DNA from: Oceanococcus sp041619555
GTDB taxonomy: Bacteria; Pseudomonadota; Gammaproteobacteria; Nevskiales; Oceanococcaceae
Assembly (NCBI GenBank): GCA_041619555.1
Contig: JBFKDQ010000016.1
Span: 1-64,000, forward strand
Length of the DNA stretch: 64,000 bases
Reading direction: 5' to 3'
This document shows positions 25,682 through 35,985 of this stretch, piece after piece. Each line of letters starts with the position of its first letter. The stretch's first letter is position 1. Position numbers and translations under genes: made by a program. Under the pieces are notes generated by a model. That model searched no databases, had not been told where the DNA came from, and saw nothing but the letters and a program-made list of their open reading frames with translations.

Positions 25682-28600
25682 TCAGCCTCCCGGCAGTCGG
25701 CCCGGTGTCCAGGGCGCCCCCAGAGCCTCGCCCTCCTGCTCAATGGCATCCAGACTGGCCAGCACCGCCCTGAGCCCTTCACGCAGCTCCGCGTACTGCG
25801 CGGCCGCAATGGTGAGAGATTCGCGATAGGCCCCCGGCACCGCCGACTGGGATTCCAGATGGGCGGTGTACACCCATTCGGCACGCGCCTTGAGCGGCCA
25901 GGGCGCCGAAGCGTTGCGCCCGCGGCGGGTCGCATCGCCCAGCACGCGCTGCTTGATGTCCTGCAAGGCAGACTCTGCGGCCTCAAGCCGCACCTGCAGT
26001 GCGTCGGTGGGCTGCAATGGCACACGCAGGGCCAGACGTAAGGCCTGAATGCGGGTGTCGGTTTCATCGATGCGCCGGGCTGCACCCGCCACCTGCCGAT
26101 ACAGCTCGCCGGCCTCGCGTTGGAAGGCCTGCAGCCCTGCCCGGTCGTCGGTGATCTCGGGGCTGAGCGCGAGCGCACGCACCCTGAACTCGCGCGGACC
26201 GGCCAGGATACTCAGTTCCCCGCTCTGGCGTTTAAGCAGTTCCACCGTATAGGTCCCCGGCAAGGCCAGCGGCCCCATTGGCGGGCTGTGCCAGTACGGT
26301 GGATCGGGATCGGGCTGCAGGTCCACCGGATCCGGTGGCGGCAGTCGCAGATCCCAGGCCGTGCGGTGATAGCCTGCGGCCGTTTCGCCCTCAAGCCGAC
26401 GCACGATCATGCCGGCGGCATCGCGAACGATGAGCAGAACCGCGGGCTGCGGCTCCCGGTCCTCCGCCCGCAGCGCCTCCCAGGACGGATAAGGCGTATC
26501 GCCGCCATCCTTCTCGATCTGGATCTCGCGCTGGCGCCGGGTCTTGGCCCGCCGCTCGATGGCCTCGGGCAGATGATAGGAGAAAACCGCACCATAGGGC
26601 GGATTGTCGGCACGCCAGAAATTGGCTCCACGTGATCCACGCACGCGGTCATCGAAATAATCCGCCTCGATATACAGCCATGGATCCCTCACCGGGAAGA
26701 GCGTCGGCATCTTGCCGACCATTTCCGGCGAGCTGCGCAGGGCGGAATAATCGTCAAGAATATGAATGCCGCGGCCAAAAGTACCGATGACCAGATCGTT
26801 TTCGCGCCGCTGGATTTCCAGGTCGCGCACGGCGATGGTCGGCAGATCGGTGAATTCATGCCAGCGCCCACCCCCATCCTGGCTGAAGTACAGGCCCAGT
26901 TCGGTGCCAACGAACAGCAGTTGCGGATCGACATGATCCTCGGAAATGGTATGCGCGAAACCGCGCTCTGGCAGATCGCCGCTGATCAATTGCCAGCTCT
27001 TGCCACGGTTGCTGGTTTTCAGCACATAGGGTTTGAAGTCGCCACGTTTGTGGTTGTCGATCACCGCATAGGCGACGTCGGGGTCATGCACCGAAGCCAG
27101 CACATCATCGACGTAGGCCATTTGCGGAACCCCACGGAAGCGCCGCTCGGTGTGCCAGTTTTTGCCCCCGTCACCGGTCACACTGATCAGACCATCATCG
27201 CTGCCGACGAAAATAAGCCCTTCCACCAAGGGGCTCTCGGACAGGCCGATGATGCTGCCATAGCGCGAGGTGGAATCGTTCTTGGCAATGGAGTCCACGC
27301 TCCACACCCGCCCCATGACCTCAAGCTCGTTGCGGTCCAACTGCCGGGTCAGGTCCGGGCTGACAACGGTCCAGGTGTCGCCTCGGTCATCCGAGCGGTA
27401 GAGCCGCTCGGCCGCGTAATAAAGGCGCCGCGGCGCGTGCGGGCTGACCAGCAGCGGCGTGTTCCAGTTCCACTTCGGCTCCAGTTCATCCGCCCCGGGC
27501 TGTGGCGCAATGTACACACGCTCCCCGGTCCGGCGGTCATAGCGCGCCAGGCCACCGTACTGCCACTGCGCATAGATGATGTTCGGATCGGTGGGGTCAA
27601 ATTGCGGTTTGTAACCGTCGCCACCGAGGATGGTGCGCCAGTCTGCATTGGTAATGCCGTGAATTTGCGTGGTGCGCGATGGCGCGCACAGGCTGTTGTT
27701 ATCCTGGGTGCCGCCGCAAACATTGTAGAACGGCAAGGCGTTGTCCGGAGTCACGCGGTAAAACTGGGTGACCGGAAGATTATCGACATGCGCCCAGCTC
27801 TGACCACGGTCCCAGCTTTCGTAGATGCCGCCGTCACCGCCAATGATGAGGTGGGCAGTGTCGGCCGGATCAATCCACAGCGCGTGGTCATCCACGTGGC
27901 GGTGATCCAGACTCAGCTTCGACCAGGTCCGTCCCGCATCCTCGCTGATCCGGGTGTAGGTCGACAAGGAATACAGCCGTGCCGGCTCATGCGGGTCGAC
28001 GACCAGTTCCTGGTAATACTGCGGGCTGGAGGCGATGTGATCGGATCGCTTCTCCCAATTCAGACCGAAATCGCGGGACAGATAAGTGCCCTTTTCATCG
28101 TCTGCGGCCTCGATGATGGCGTAGATCCAGTCCGGCTGGCTCGGCGCAGCGGCCAGGCCGATGCGACCCATATGGTCCTTGGGCAGGCCGGCGCTGATCA
28201 CGCTCCAGGTTCTGCCGCCATCATTGCTGCGCTGGATGCCGCTGCCCGGGCCGCCGTTGATCAGAGTCCAGACATGCCGTCGGCGCTGGTAGGTGCTGGC
28301 CACGATGATGTCCGGATCGCGCGGGTCGACAACGAATTCATTGACCCCGGTGTGCTCATCGACATGCAGGATGCGCGACCAGGTCGCGCCACCGTCGGTG
28401 CTCCGGTACAGCCCGCGGTCACCGCCATCACGCCATAGCGGTCCCTGTGCGGCAACCAGGAGCGTATCGCGCTCCCGCGGGTGGATCCAGATCTGCGAAA
28501 TATGACCGGAATCCTTCAAACCCATGTTGCGCCAGGTCTTGCCGCCATCGTCCGACCGATAGACCCCATCCCCGGCAGCGACACTGCGTTGCGCGTTGTT

Positions 28601-28939
28601 CTCGCCGGTACCGACCCAGATGGTATTGGGCTGCTGCGGATCCAGTTCCACCACACCAATGGCATAGGAGCCTTCGTGGTCGAACAGCGGCTCCCAGGTC
28701 GCCGCATCATCGGTCGTGCGCCACAGGCCACCGGAGGCCACGGCGGCATAATAGATGTTGCGTTTTTCGGGGTGAAAAGCGAAGTCGGCGATCCGCCCGG
28801 ACGGATAGCCCGGACCAATCTCCCGCAGCGGCAGTTCAGCGAGCGGGTGCGCCGGCGCGGAAGCCGTCTGCGCCTGCACCACGGGAATCGTCAAAGCGAG
28901 GATGAGTGCGGCGCAACTGACGCAGATTTTCGGATACAT
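25682..28939 (-). CDS. Exported BNR/Asp-box beta-propeller protein (sortilin-like)
   Basis: 1085 residues with a Sec signal (ALILALTIPVVQAQ). At least nine Asp-box motifs of the form S-x-D-x-G-x-x-W recur (SDDGGKTW, STDGGATW, SNDGGRTW, SEDAGRTW, SWDRGQSW, SDDRGDTW, TGDGGKNW and others), giving one or two propellers over about residues 40-740. The rest is a charged C-terminal region with a coiled-coil-like helix (about 940-1050). Often annotated as glycosyl hydrolase or VPS10 domain protein, but I see no glycosidase active site and no enzymatic role is claimed. Monocistronic with its own promoter. Confidence 0.85.
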   Translation of the reverse strand: MYPKICVSCAALILALTIPVVQAQTASAPAHPLAELPLREIGPGYPSGRIADFAFHPEKRNIYYAAVASGGLWRTTDDAATWEPLFDHEGSYAIGVVELDPQQPNTIWVGTGENNAQRSVAAGDGVYRSDDGGKTWRNMGLKDSGHISQIWIHPRERDTLLVAAQGPLWRDGGDRGLYRSTDGGATWSRILHVDEHTGVNEFVVDPRDPDIIVASTYQRRRHVWTLINGGPGSGIQRSNDGGRTWSVISAGLPKDHMGRIGLAAAPSQPDWIYAIIEAADDEKGTYLSRDFGLNWEKRSDHIASSPQYYQELVVDPHEPARLYSLSTYTRISEDAGRTWSKLSLDHRHVDDHALWIDPADTAHLIIGGDGGIYESWDRGQSWAHVDNLPVTQFYRVTPDNALPFYNVCGGTQDNNSLCAPSRTTQIHGITNADWRTILGGDGYKPQFDPTDPNIIYAQWQYGGLARYDRRTGERVYIAPQPGADELEPKWNWNTPLLVSPHAPRRLYYAAERLYRSDDRGDTWTVVSPDLTRQLDRNELEVMGRVWSVDSIAKNDSTSRYGSIIGLSESPLVEGLIFVGSDDGLISVTGDGGKNWHTERRFRGVPQMAYVDDVLASVHDPDVAYAVIDNHKRGDFKPYVLKTSNRGKSWQLISGDLPERGFAHTISEDHVDPQLLFVGTELGLYFSQDGGGRWHEFTDLPTIAVRDLEIQRRENDLVIGTFGRGIHILDDYSALRSSPEMVGKMPTLFPVRDPWLYIEADYFDDRVRGSRGANFWRADNPPYGAVFSYHLPEAIERRAKTRRQREIQIEKDGGDTPYPSWEALRAEDREPQPAVLLIVRDAAGMIVRRLEGETAAGYHRTAWDLRLPPPDPVDLQPDPDPPYWHSPPMGPLALPGTYTVELLKRQSGELSILAGPREFRVRALALSPEITDDRAGLQAFQREAGELYRQVAGAARRIDETDTRIQALRLALRVPLQPTDALQVRLEAAESALQDIKQRVLGDATRRGRNASAPWPLKARAEWVYTAHLESQSAVPGAYRESLTIAAAQYAELREGLRAVLASLDAIEQEGEALGAPWTPGRLPGG

Positions 28940-28975
28940 GCCGGTCCCCGGACGTGAATACTAGTGGCTCATGTA

Positions 28976-29004
28976 ACCATAGTCTGCAGGCCGCGTGGCG
29001 ACAA
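28976..29004 (-). promoter_or_regulatory. Sigma-70-type promoter of the BNR protein gene
   Basis: On the minus strand TTGTCG (29004-28999) and TATGGT (28981-28976) are spaced by 17 nt. The predicted start of transcription is about 30 nt before the ATG at 28939. Confidence 0.5.
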
Positions 29005-29139
29005 TGGCCATCCGCCACGGCGCGACGCCCCGATCCATGAGCCCGATCAATACAAGGCACGCCGCTGCCGGCATCGGCCCGGCCATGCGCTTTGCGCGCA
29101 TCACGACAGCAGACCCTCAGCCTGGCGCAGCAGACGCCC

Positions 29140-30261
29140 TCAATGGCGATAGCTCAGACTGAATTCAGCGGTTGGATAGGCCCGGTCGCGGTGCTTGCTC
29201 ATGACCGGATCGGCAAACACCGCCAAAGCCAGTTCCACCGCGCCGAGGCGGTGGCTCAGACCCAGCGTTGGCGCGACCGACCAACGCGGCTTCAGATTGC
29301 CGGCGTTCTCGCTGTGCAGTCGCAGGGGTGCGAGCAAACCGGCCTGCAGCGCATAGTCTCCCCGGCGCCAGGACCAGCCCTGTCGCAAGATCAGGAAATC
29401 CACTTCATGATCGCTGTAATGCCCGAAAATTTTCTGCAACCCGCCGGTCTGCAGCAGGCCAGGGACGATGGTCCAGGCATAGCCCAGCGAGATTTCACGT
29501 GGAAAACTCGCCTGCCGTGATTCGCGGCGGCTGCCCTGTGCATCGGTGACGACCGAATCGATCTGCAGGGAGGCATCGAAATCCTTGGCGATGAGCGCCA
29601 GGGTGAAGCTCTCATTCAGATGGAACTGCAGGCCAAGATGGCTGGCCAGCGTGGTTGCCCTAGTCGAGCGCACCTCGTAGCTCCCCGGATCTTCGGCGCG
29701 CACGCCGCAGCTGAAGGTCTGACAATCAATGTAGGCCAGGGCCAGGCCAAAACGCCAGCGCGGATCCCGCGCCGCCGCGACTCCCCAGGCCAGGCGATAC
29801 TCCTTGGTCTTGCTGTTGATCACACCGTCGAAATCTTCCGGCAGTCCCGGCAAGGTCAGGCGCAGAAAAATGCTCTCGAAATCCTGCGCATCAAAGCGTC
29901 CTAGCGAGGCCAGATCAAGGCGATGAAAATAGGCCAGCGCCAGGGTATTGCTCAATCCCCAGCGTTCCAGCACGGAGTTGCTCGCCGCAATCCCGATAAA
30001 GTCGACCGGCACCAGTCGACCGCGCAAGTTCTTGCTGACGCTGAACTGCATGCCCTGCATGCGACTCAGGCCAGCGGGATTCCAGTAGCTGGCATAAACA
30101 TCATCGGTGGACGCAAGCACCGCACCGGCCATCGCCTTGCTGTGTGCCCCCACCCCCATCAGCAGATCACTGCCTTCGCCCGCAAACCTGCGTGCCTCCA
30201 GTGGCGCCACCGCGAGCCCGAGAATCAGTACAGCGAGCAAGCCTGGCCGTCCGAGAGTCAT
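29140..30261 (-). CDS. Outer-membrane beta-barrel-like protein (PorV/UPF0164-like)
   Basis: About 373 residues from ATG 30261, giving a clean signal peptide (LLAVLILGLAVAPLEA); ATG 30294 would extend the n-region. After the signal comes LLMGVGAHSKAMAGAV..STDDVYASYWNPAGLSRMQG, a pattern shared by PorV, UPF0164 and FadL-like barrels, where a small residue-rich N-terminus precedes the barrel. Alternating amphipathic strands follow to the end (AEFSLSYRH). Function unknown. Lies 79 nt after ispF on the same strand, where truD sits in E. coli. Confidence 0.7.
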   Translation of the reverse strand: MTLGRPGLLAVLILGLAVAPLEARRFAGEGSDLLMGVGAHSKAMAGAVLASTDDVYASYWNPAGLSRMQGMQFSVSKNLRGRLVPVDFIGIAASNSVLERWGLSNTLALAYFHRLDLASLGRFDAQDFESIFLRLTLPGLPEDFDGVINSKTKEYRLAWGVAAARDPRWRFGLALAYIDCQTFSCGVRAEDPGSYEVRSTRATTLASHLGLQFHLNESFTLALIAKDFDASLQIDSVVTDAQGSRRESRQASFPREISLGYAWTIVPGLLQTGGLQKIFGHYSDHEVDFLILRQGWSWRRGDYALQAGLLAPLRLHSENAGNLKPRWSVAPTLGLSHRLGAVELALAVFADPVMSKHRDRAYPTAEFSLSYRH

Positions 30262-30340
30262 CGGCGCGCAGCCCGCCATGCGCCAGAAGCGCATGGATCC
30301 GTACGATCGCTCGCCCCAGCACTGGCCGAGGGCATGCCGA

Positions 30341-30832
30341 TCAGCGCCCGGCCTCGGTCGCCGCGCCGCGGAGCAAAGCCACGGCCTGCGCCGCCAGCCC
30401 TTCCTTGCGACCGGTATACCCCAACGATTCGGTGGTGGTCGCCTTGATGTTCACGGCCTGAAGATCAATTTCGAGCAAGTCGGCAATGGTTTCACGGATC
30501 GTATCCCGATAAGGCGCCAGTTTCGGTCGCTGCGCCACCAGGCAGAGATCGCAGTTGACGATTTCCCAGCCCGCAGCGCGTACCTCGCAGACAACCGTCT
30601 GCAACAGCCTGCGGCTGTCCGCGCCGGCATAGCTGGAGTCGGTATCCGGAAAATGTTGACCGATGTCACCAAGCCCGGCTGCACCCAGCAGGGCGTCACA
30701 CAGGGCGTGCAGCATCACGTCACCATCGGAATGGGCGATCACGCCCTGGCTGTGCGGCACCTTGACGCCGCCAAGCATCACGTAGTCACCCGGCCCAAAT
30801 CGGTGCACATCAAATCCCAAACCCACTCTCAT
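30341..30832 (-). CDS. ispF: 2-C-methyl-D-erythritol 2,4-cyclodiphosphate synthase
   Basis: Fifth enzyme of the MEP isoprenoid pathway. 163 residues from ATG 30832, which overlaps ispD by 4 nt. Zinc ligands in GFDVHRF and the motif AHSDGDVMLHALCDALLGA; TTTESLGYTGRKEGLAAQA near the C-terminus. Confidence 0.97.
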   Translation of the reverse strand: MRVGLGFDVHRFGPGDYVMLGGVKVPHSQGVIAHSDGDVMLHALCDALLGAAGLGDIGQHFPDTDSSYAGADSRRLLQTVVCEVRAAGWEIVNCDLCLVAQRPKLAPYRDTIRETIADLLEIDLQAVNIKATTTESLGYTGRKEGLAAQAVALLRGAATEAGR

Positions 30833-31527
30833 GTTGCTGTCGCTCCCAGCATTGCCCCGGCGAGCGCCAGATCCGCTGCCGTGGTGATCTTGAAATTCCT
30901 CGCATCGCCCATCACGAGCCGCGGACGATACCCCTGCCATGTCATGCAGGACGCCTCATCGGTCAGCTCGAGGCCTGCACTCAAGGCCTGCTCCAGAGCT
31001 TGTTGCAAGCGTGCCAGTTCGAAAATTTGCGGCGTCTGCGCCTGCCAAACCTTGCTGCGCTCCACACCGGCGTCGATCTGCCTGCCGTCTTCCGACCATT
31101 TCAGGCTGTCCTGCGCGGGCAGTGCCAGCAGCGCGCCATCAGCGCCGGGCGGCTCGCTCAGCAAACGGTCCAGGGCCTCGGCCGGCAACAGGGCACGAGC
31201 GGCATCATGCACCAGGACCGCGGCATGTTCAGCGGGCGGCTCGGGCAACGCTTGCAAGGCCTTCAGTCCCGCCAGCACGGAATCTGCCCGCTCCCGCCCG
31301 CCAGTACAGACATGCACCGCGGGATGGCGAGCGAATTCGCTGTGCCTCCAATGCGCATCTTCGGCAGCCAGCGCCAGCATGACGCCTTGAATACGCGAAT
31401 CCTGCAACAGGGCGGCAAGACAGTGTTCCAGCACTGTGCGTTGACCTAGCCGGCGATATTGCTTGGGCACATCGCCTGGCAGGCGGCTACCACGTCCGGC
31501 AGCAGGAATCACGACCCAGTTCACCAT
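30829..31527 (-). CDS. ispD: 2-C-methyl-D-erythritol 4-phosphate cytidylyltransferase
   Basis: MEP pathway enzyme joining CTP and MEP. 232 residues. CTP-binding PAAGRGSRLPGDVPKQY, VHDAARALL, and TDEASCMTWQGYRP. Coupled to ispF and 4 nt downstream of ftsB. Confidence 0.96.
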   Translation of the reverse strand: MVNWVVIPAAGRGSRLPGDVPKQYRRLGQRTVLEHCLAALLQDSRIQGVMLALAAEDAHWRHSEFARHPAVHVCTGGRERADSVLAGLKALQALPEPPAEHAAVLVHDAARALLPAEALDRLLSEPPGADGALLALPAQDSLKWSEDGRQIDAGVERSKVWQAQTPQIFELARLQQALEQALSAGLELTDEASCMTWQGYRPRLVMGDARNFKITTAADLALAGAMLGATAT

Positions 31528-31531
31528 CGGC

Positions 31532-31810
31532 TCAGTGCACGATCAGAAAAAAGGACTCACCGGGCTTGATCATGCCCAGATCCGCCCGGGCATGATATTC
31601 GATGGCGGCGGGATCGTTCTCCAGCCGCTCGATCTCGGCTTCGATGGCCTGATTGCGCTCCATCAACCGGGCATTGTGTGCGCGGCTGGCCTCCAACCGC
31701 GCGGCCAATTCGGCCGCATCCAGATAGCCCCCGGCGCCGAACCACAGTCGATACTGCAGGTAGACGATTCCGGCTACCGCGATGATCCAGGTCCCTTTAG
31801 GTTTCGGCAT
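31532..31810 (-). CDS. ftsB: Cell division protein FtsB
   Basis: 92-residue bitopic division protein of the FtsQLB complex. One membrane segment (about residues 7-25, WIIAVAGIVYLQYRLWFG) then a periplasmic coiled coil (LAARLEASRAHNARLMERN) and the DPAAIEYHARADLGMIKPGE region. Position between eno and ispD is the family norm. Confidence 0.93.
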   Translation of the reverse strand: MPKPKGTWIIAVAGIVYLQYRLWFGAGGYLDAAELAARLEASRAHNARLMERNQAIEAEIERLENDPAAIEYHARADLGMIKPGESFFLIVH

Positions 31811-31854
31811 GGCGGCAGTGTAGCAAAGCCTTCAGATGGCCAGCCTACCCGCCG

Positions 31855-33132
<1,278 letters not shown>

Positions 33133-33203
33133 CGACAACAACTCCAGCTAAAGGTAGGCGACACCCGGCGCATCCGCGCCGGCTCTCAGAATGAATGGAG
33201 GTC

Positions 33204-34061
33204 TCAGTCCAGCAGGGTTTCCGCCAGCGGCCGAGATTTGACCACCGCATCGAGTTCCGCCAGGGCGCTCAGCAGGGCTTCGGCATGTTTCAGCGGCCAG
33301 GAATTCGGACCGTCACACAGGGCTTCGTCCGGCTTGGGATGGGTTTCCATGAACAGGCCGGCAACCCCCGCACCAACGGCGGCACGCGCCAGCACCGGAA
33401 TGTATTCGCGCTGACCGCCGGACGCATGACCTTGACCACCGGGCAGCTGAACGGAGTGCGTGCAATCGAAGATCACCGGGCAGCCGGTGACGCGCATCGC
33501 AGCCAAACCCCGCATGTCCGCGACCAGATTGTTGTAACCGAAGGAGAAACCGCGCTCGCACAGCATGATCGGCGTCTCCGGCGCCACTTCCTGCATCTTC
33601 GCAACCACATTGGCCATTTCCCAGGGCGACATGAACTGCCCTTTCTTCACGTTCACCGGCTTGCCGGCGCGCGCCACGCGCTGCATGAAATTGGTCTGGC
33701 GACAGAGAAAAGCCGGGGTCTGGATCACGTCGGCGACCGCCGCCACCTCTTCGATCGGCGTGTCCTCATGCACATCGGTAATCACCGGCACGCCAATCTG
33801 GCGTTGCACCTCGGCGAGCATGGCGAGGCCATCCTCCATGCCGGGGCCACGATAGCTGCGATGGGAACTGCGATTGGCCTTGTCAAAGGAGCCTTTGAAC
33901 ACATAGGAAATCCCGAGACGCGCGGACACTTCCTTCAAATGACCGGCCACCTCAAGCACCATGTCCAGGCTTTCCAGCGTGTCGGGCCCGGCCAGCAGCA
34001 GCATGGGCTGATCCAGCCCGACTTCATAGCCCGCAATTCTTGTCATCGGCTTGTCCACCAT
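33204..34061 (-). CDS. kdsA: 3-deoxy-8-phosphooctulonate (KDO-8-P) synthase
   Basis: Condenses arabinose 5-phosphate with PEP for LPS core. About 285 residues from ATG 34061; ATG 34046 is also possible. Motifs: YVFKGSFDKANRSSHRSYRGPG, ITDVHE, PAFLCRQT, VNVKKGQFMSP, and IFDCTHSVQLPGG. Lies 37 nt after pyrG. Confidence 0.95.
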   Translation of the reverse strand: MVDKPMTRIAGYEVGLDQPMLLLAGPDTLESLDMVLEVAGHLKEVSARLGISYVFKGSFDKANRSSHRSYRGPGMEDGLAMLAEVQRQIGVPVITDVHEDTPIEEVAAVADVIQTPAFLCRQTNFMQRVARAGKPVNVKKGQFMSPWEMANVVAKMQEVAPETPIMLCERGFSFGYNNLVADMRGLAAMRVTGCPVIFDCTHSVQLPGGQGHASGGQREYIPVLARAAVGAGVAGLFMETHPKPDEALCDGPNSWPLKHAEALLSALAELDAVVKSRPLAETLLD

Positions 34062-34098
34062 CTCGTAGTTGTCTGGAGCACCGCACAGGGTGCTGTGT

Positions 34099-35742
34099 CT
34101 AGGGCTGCAGCTTGCGCTCGCGGGCTGCCGCGATGAAACCGCGGAACAGCGGGTGACCATCACGTGGCGTGGATGTGAACTCGGGATGAAACTGACAACC
34201 CACAAACCACGGATGATCCGGCAACTCCACGATTTCCACCAGATGATCATCCTTCTGTTCGCCGGCGAAACTCAGGCCTTTGGCGGCGAGCCGATCACGA
34301 TACTGGTTATTGAACTCGTAGCGGTGCCGATGCCGTTCGATGATCTCGTCGCTGCCGTACAGGGCATGGACCCGCGAATCCTTACGCAGGACGCAGGTCT
34401 GCGCCCCCAGGCGCATGGTCCCGCCCTTGCGTTCGTCGTCACTTCGACGTTCGACACTGCCATCCGGATTGTGCCACTCGGTCACCAGGCCGATCACGGG
34501 ATGCGGGGTGGCCGGATCGAACTCCGTGCTGTGCGCACCTTCCAGACCGACCACATTGCGGGCAAATTCGATCGCCGCGATCTGCATGCCGAGACAGATC
34601 CCCAGATAAGGGATGCCGTTCTCCCGTGCATACCGCACTGCGGCCACCTTGCCTTCCACGCCACGCTCACCGAAACCACCGGGCACCAGAATCGCATCGG
34701 CGCCTTCCAGTTGCTCCAGTCCGTCGGTTTCCAGACGCTCGGAATCAACATAATTGATCCGCACCAAGGTGTTGGTGTGAATCCCGGCATGGTGCAGGGC
34801 TTCGTTCACCGATTTGTAGGCATCGGCCAGGTCGACATATTTACCGACCATCGCAACCATGACCTCGGCGTCCTGCCGGCCCGGCGCTTCCGTCACATGG
34901 GCCCATTCCGACAGATCGGCTTCCGGCGCGGTGATGTCAAATTGCCGGACCACCAGATCATCCAGACCCTGAACATGAAAATGGGTCGGAATCGTGTAGA
35001 TGTCCTTGACGTCGGTCGCGGAAATGACGGCCTTCTCCGCAACATTGCAGAACAGGGCGATCTTGCGCCGTTCATTGGCTGGCAGTTCCCGGTCACTGCG
35101 ACAGATCAGAATATCGGGCTGGATGCCGATGCCGCGCAGTTCCTTGACCGAATGCTGCGTGGGTTTGGTCTTCATCTCGCCGGACGAAGCGATATAGGGC
35201 ACCAAAGTCAGGTGCAGATACATCGCACGCTCACGACCGTACTCCACGCCGAACTGACGAATCGCCTCCAGAAAGGGCAGGCTTTCGATGTCACCGACGG
35301 TGCCGCCGATTTCCACCATGCAGATATCCGCGCCCTCGCCACCCTGCAGGATGCAGCGTTTGATCTCGTCGGTAATGTGCGGGATCACCTGCACGGTCCC
35401 GCCAAGATAATCGCCACGGCGCTCTTTCTCCAGGACATTGGAATAGATCTGCCCGGTGGTGAAATTGCTGTGACGACTGGTCTTGCTGCGCAGGAAGCGC
35501 TCGTAGTGGCCGAGGTCCAGATCGGTTTCCGCCCCGTCCTGGGTGACGTAGACCTCGCCATGCTGAAACGGACTCATGGTGCCCGCATCGACATTCAGGT
35601 AAGGATCCAGTTTGATCATCGCGACCCGCAGCTTGCGGGATTCCAGCAGGGCGGCCAACGATGCAGCAGCGATCCCCTTGCCCAGCGAAGACACCACGCC
35701 CCCGGTAACGAAAACGAAACGCGTATCGCTGTGTAGATTCAT
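34099..35742 (-). CDS. pyrG: CTP synthase
   Basis: Aminates UTP to CTP using glutamine. 547 residues. Synthase domain: FVFVTGGVVSSLGKGI and KLDPYLNVDAGTMSPFQHGE. C-terminal class I glutamine amidotransferase with nucleophile Cys in YLGICLGMQ and the FHPEFTSTP His/Glu pair. First gene of pyrG-kdsA-eno-ftsB-ispD-ispF; 243 nt of noncoding DNA precede it. Confidence 0.97.
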   Translation of the reverse strand: MNLHSDTRFVFVTGGVVSSLGKGIAAASLAALLESRKLRVAMIKLDPYLNVDAGTMSPFQHGEVYVTQDGAETDLDLGHYERFLRSKTSRHSNFTTGQIYSNVLEKERRGDYLGGTVQVIPHITDEIKRCILQGGEGADICMVEIGGTVGDIESLPFLEAIRQFGVEYGRERAMYLHLTLVPYIASSGEMKTKPTQHSVKELRGIGIQPDILICRSDRELPANERRKIALFCNVAEKAVISATDVKDIYTIPTHFHVQGLDDLVVRQFDITAPEADLSEWAHVTEAPGRQDAEVMVAMVGKYVDLADAYKSVNEALHHAGIHTNTLVRINYVDSERLETDGLEQLEGADAILVPGGFGERGVEGKVAAVRYARENGIPYLGICLGMQIAAIEFARNVVGLEGAHSTEFDPATPHPVIGLVTEWHNPDGSVERRSDDERKGGTMRLGAQTCVLRKDSRVHALYGSDEIIERHRHRYEFNNQYRDRLAAKGLSFAGEQKDDHLVEIVELPDHPWFVGCQFHPEFTSTPRDGHPLFRGFIAAARERKLQP

Positions 35743-35985
35743 GCGGGCTCCGGAAAAACCTCAGCATTTTAACGGATCAGGCGGCGATCGAACAATGCAA
35801 AGCCACATCTCCCACCGCCGGCCATCACTCCAGCCTAGCTGCAATGCACGCACACCGTGACAACTACCGGATCAGCGCGACGCAACCAATGGCGAGGCTT
35901 GCGGGTGAAACTCCGCAGCAGGTGCAGGCTGGCGCAAAATGACCTGCATGGCGCGTGAGAGCGTCCGCACTCACCAGTCGTGGCC

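Noticed and set aside
35765..35790. pyrG promoter with TAAAAT -10
   Set aside because: No acceptable -35 at 16-18 nt.
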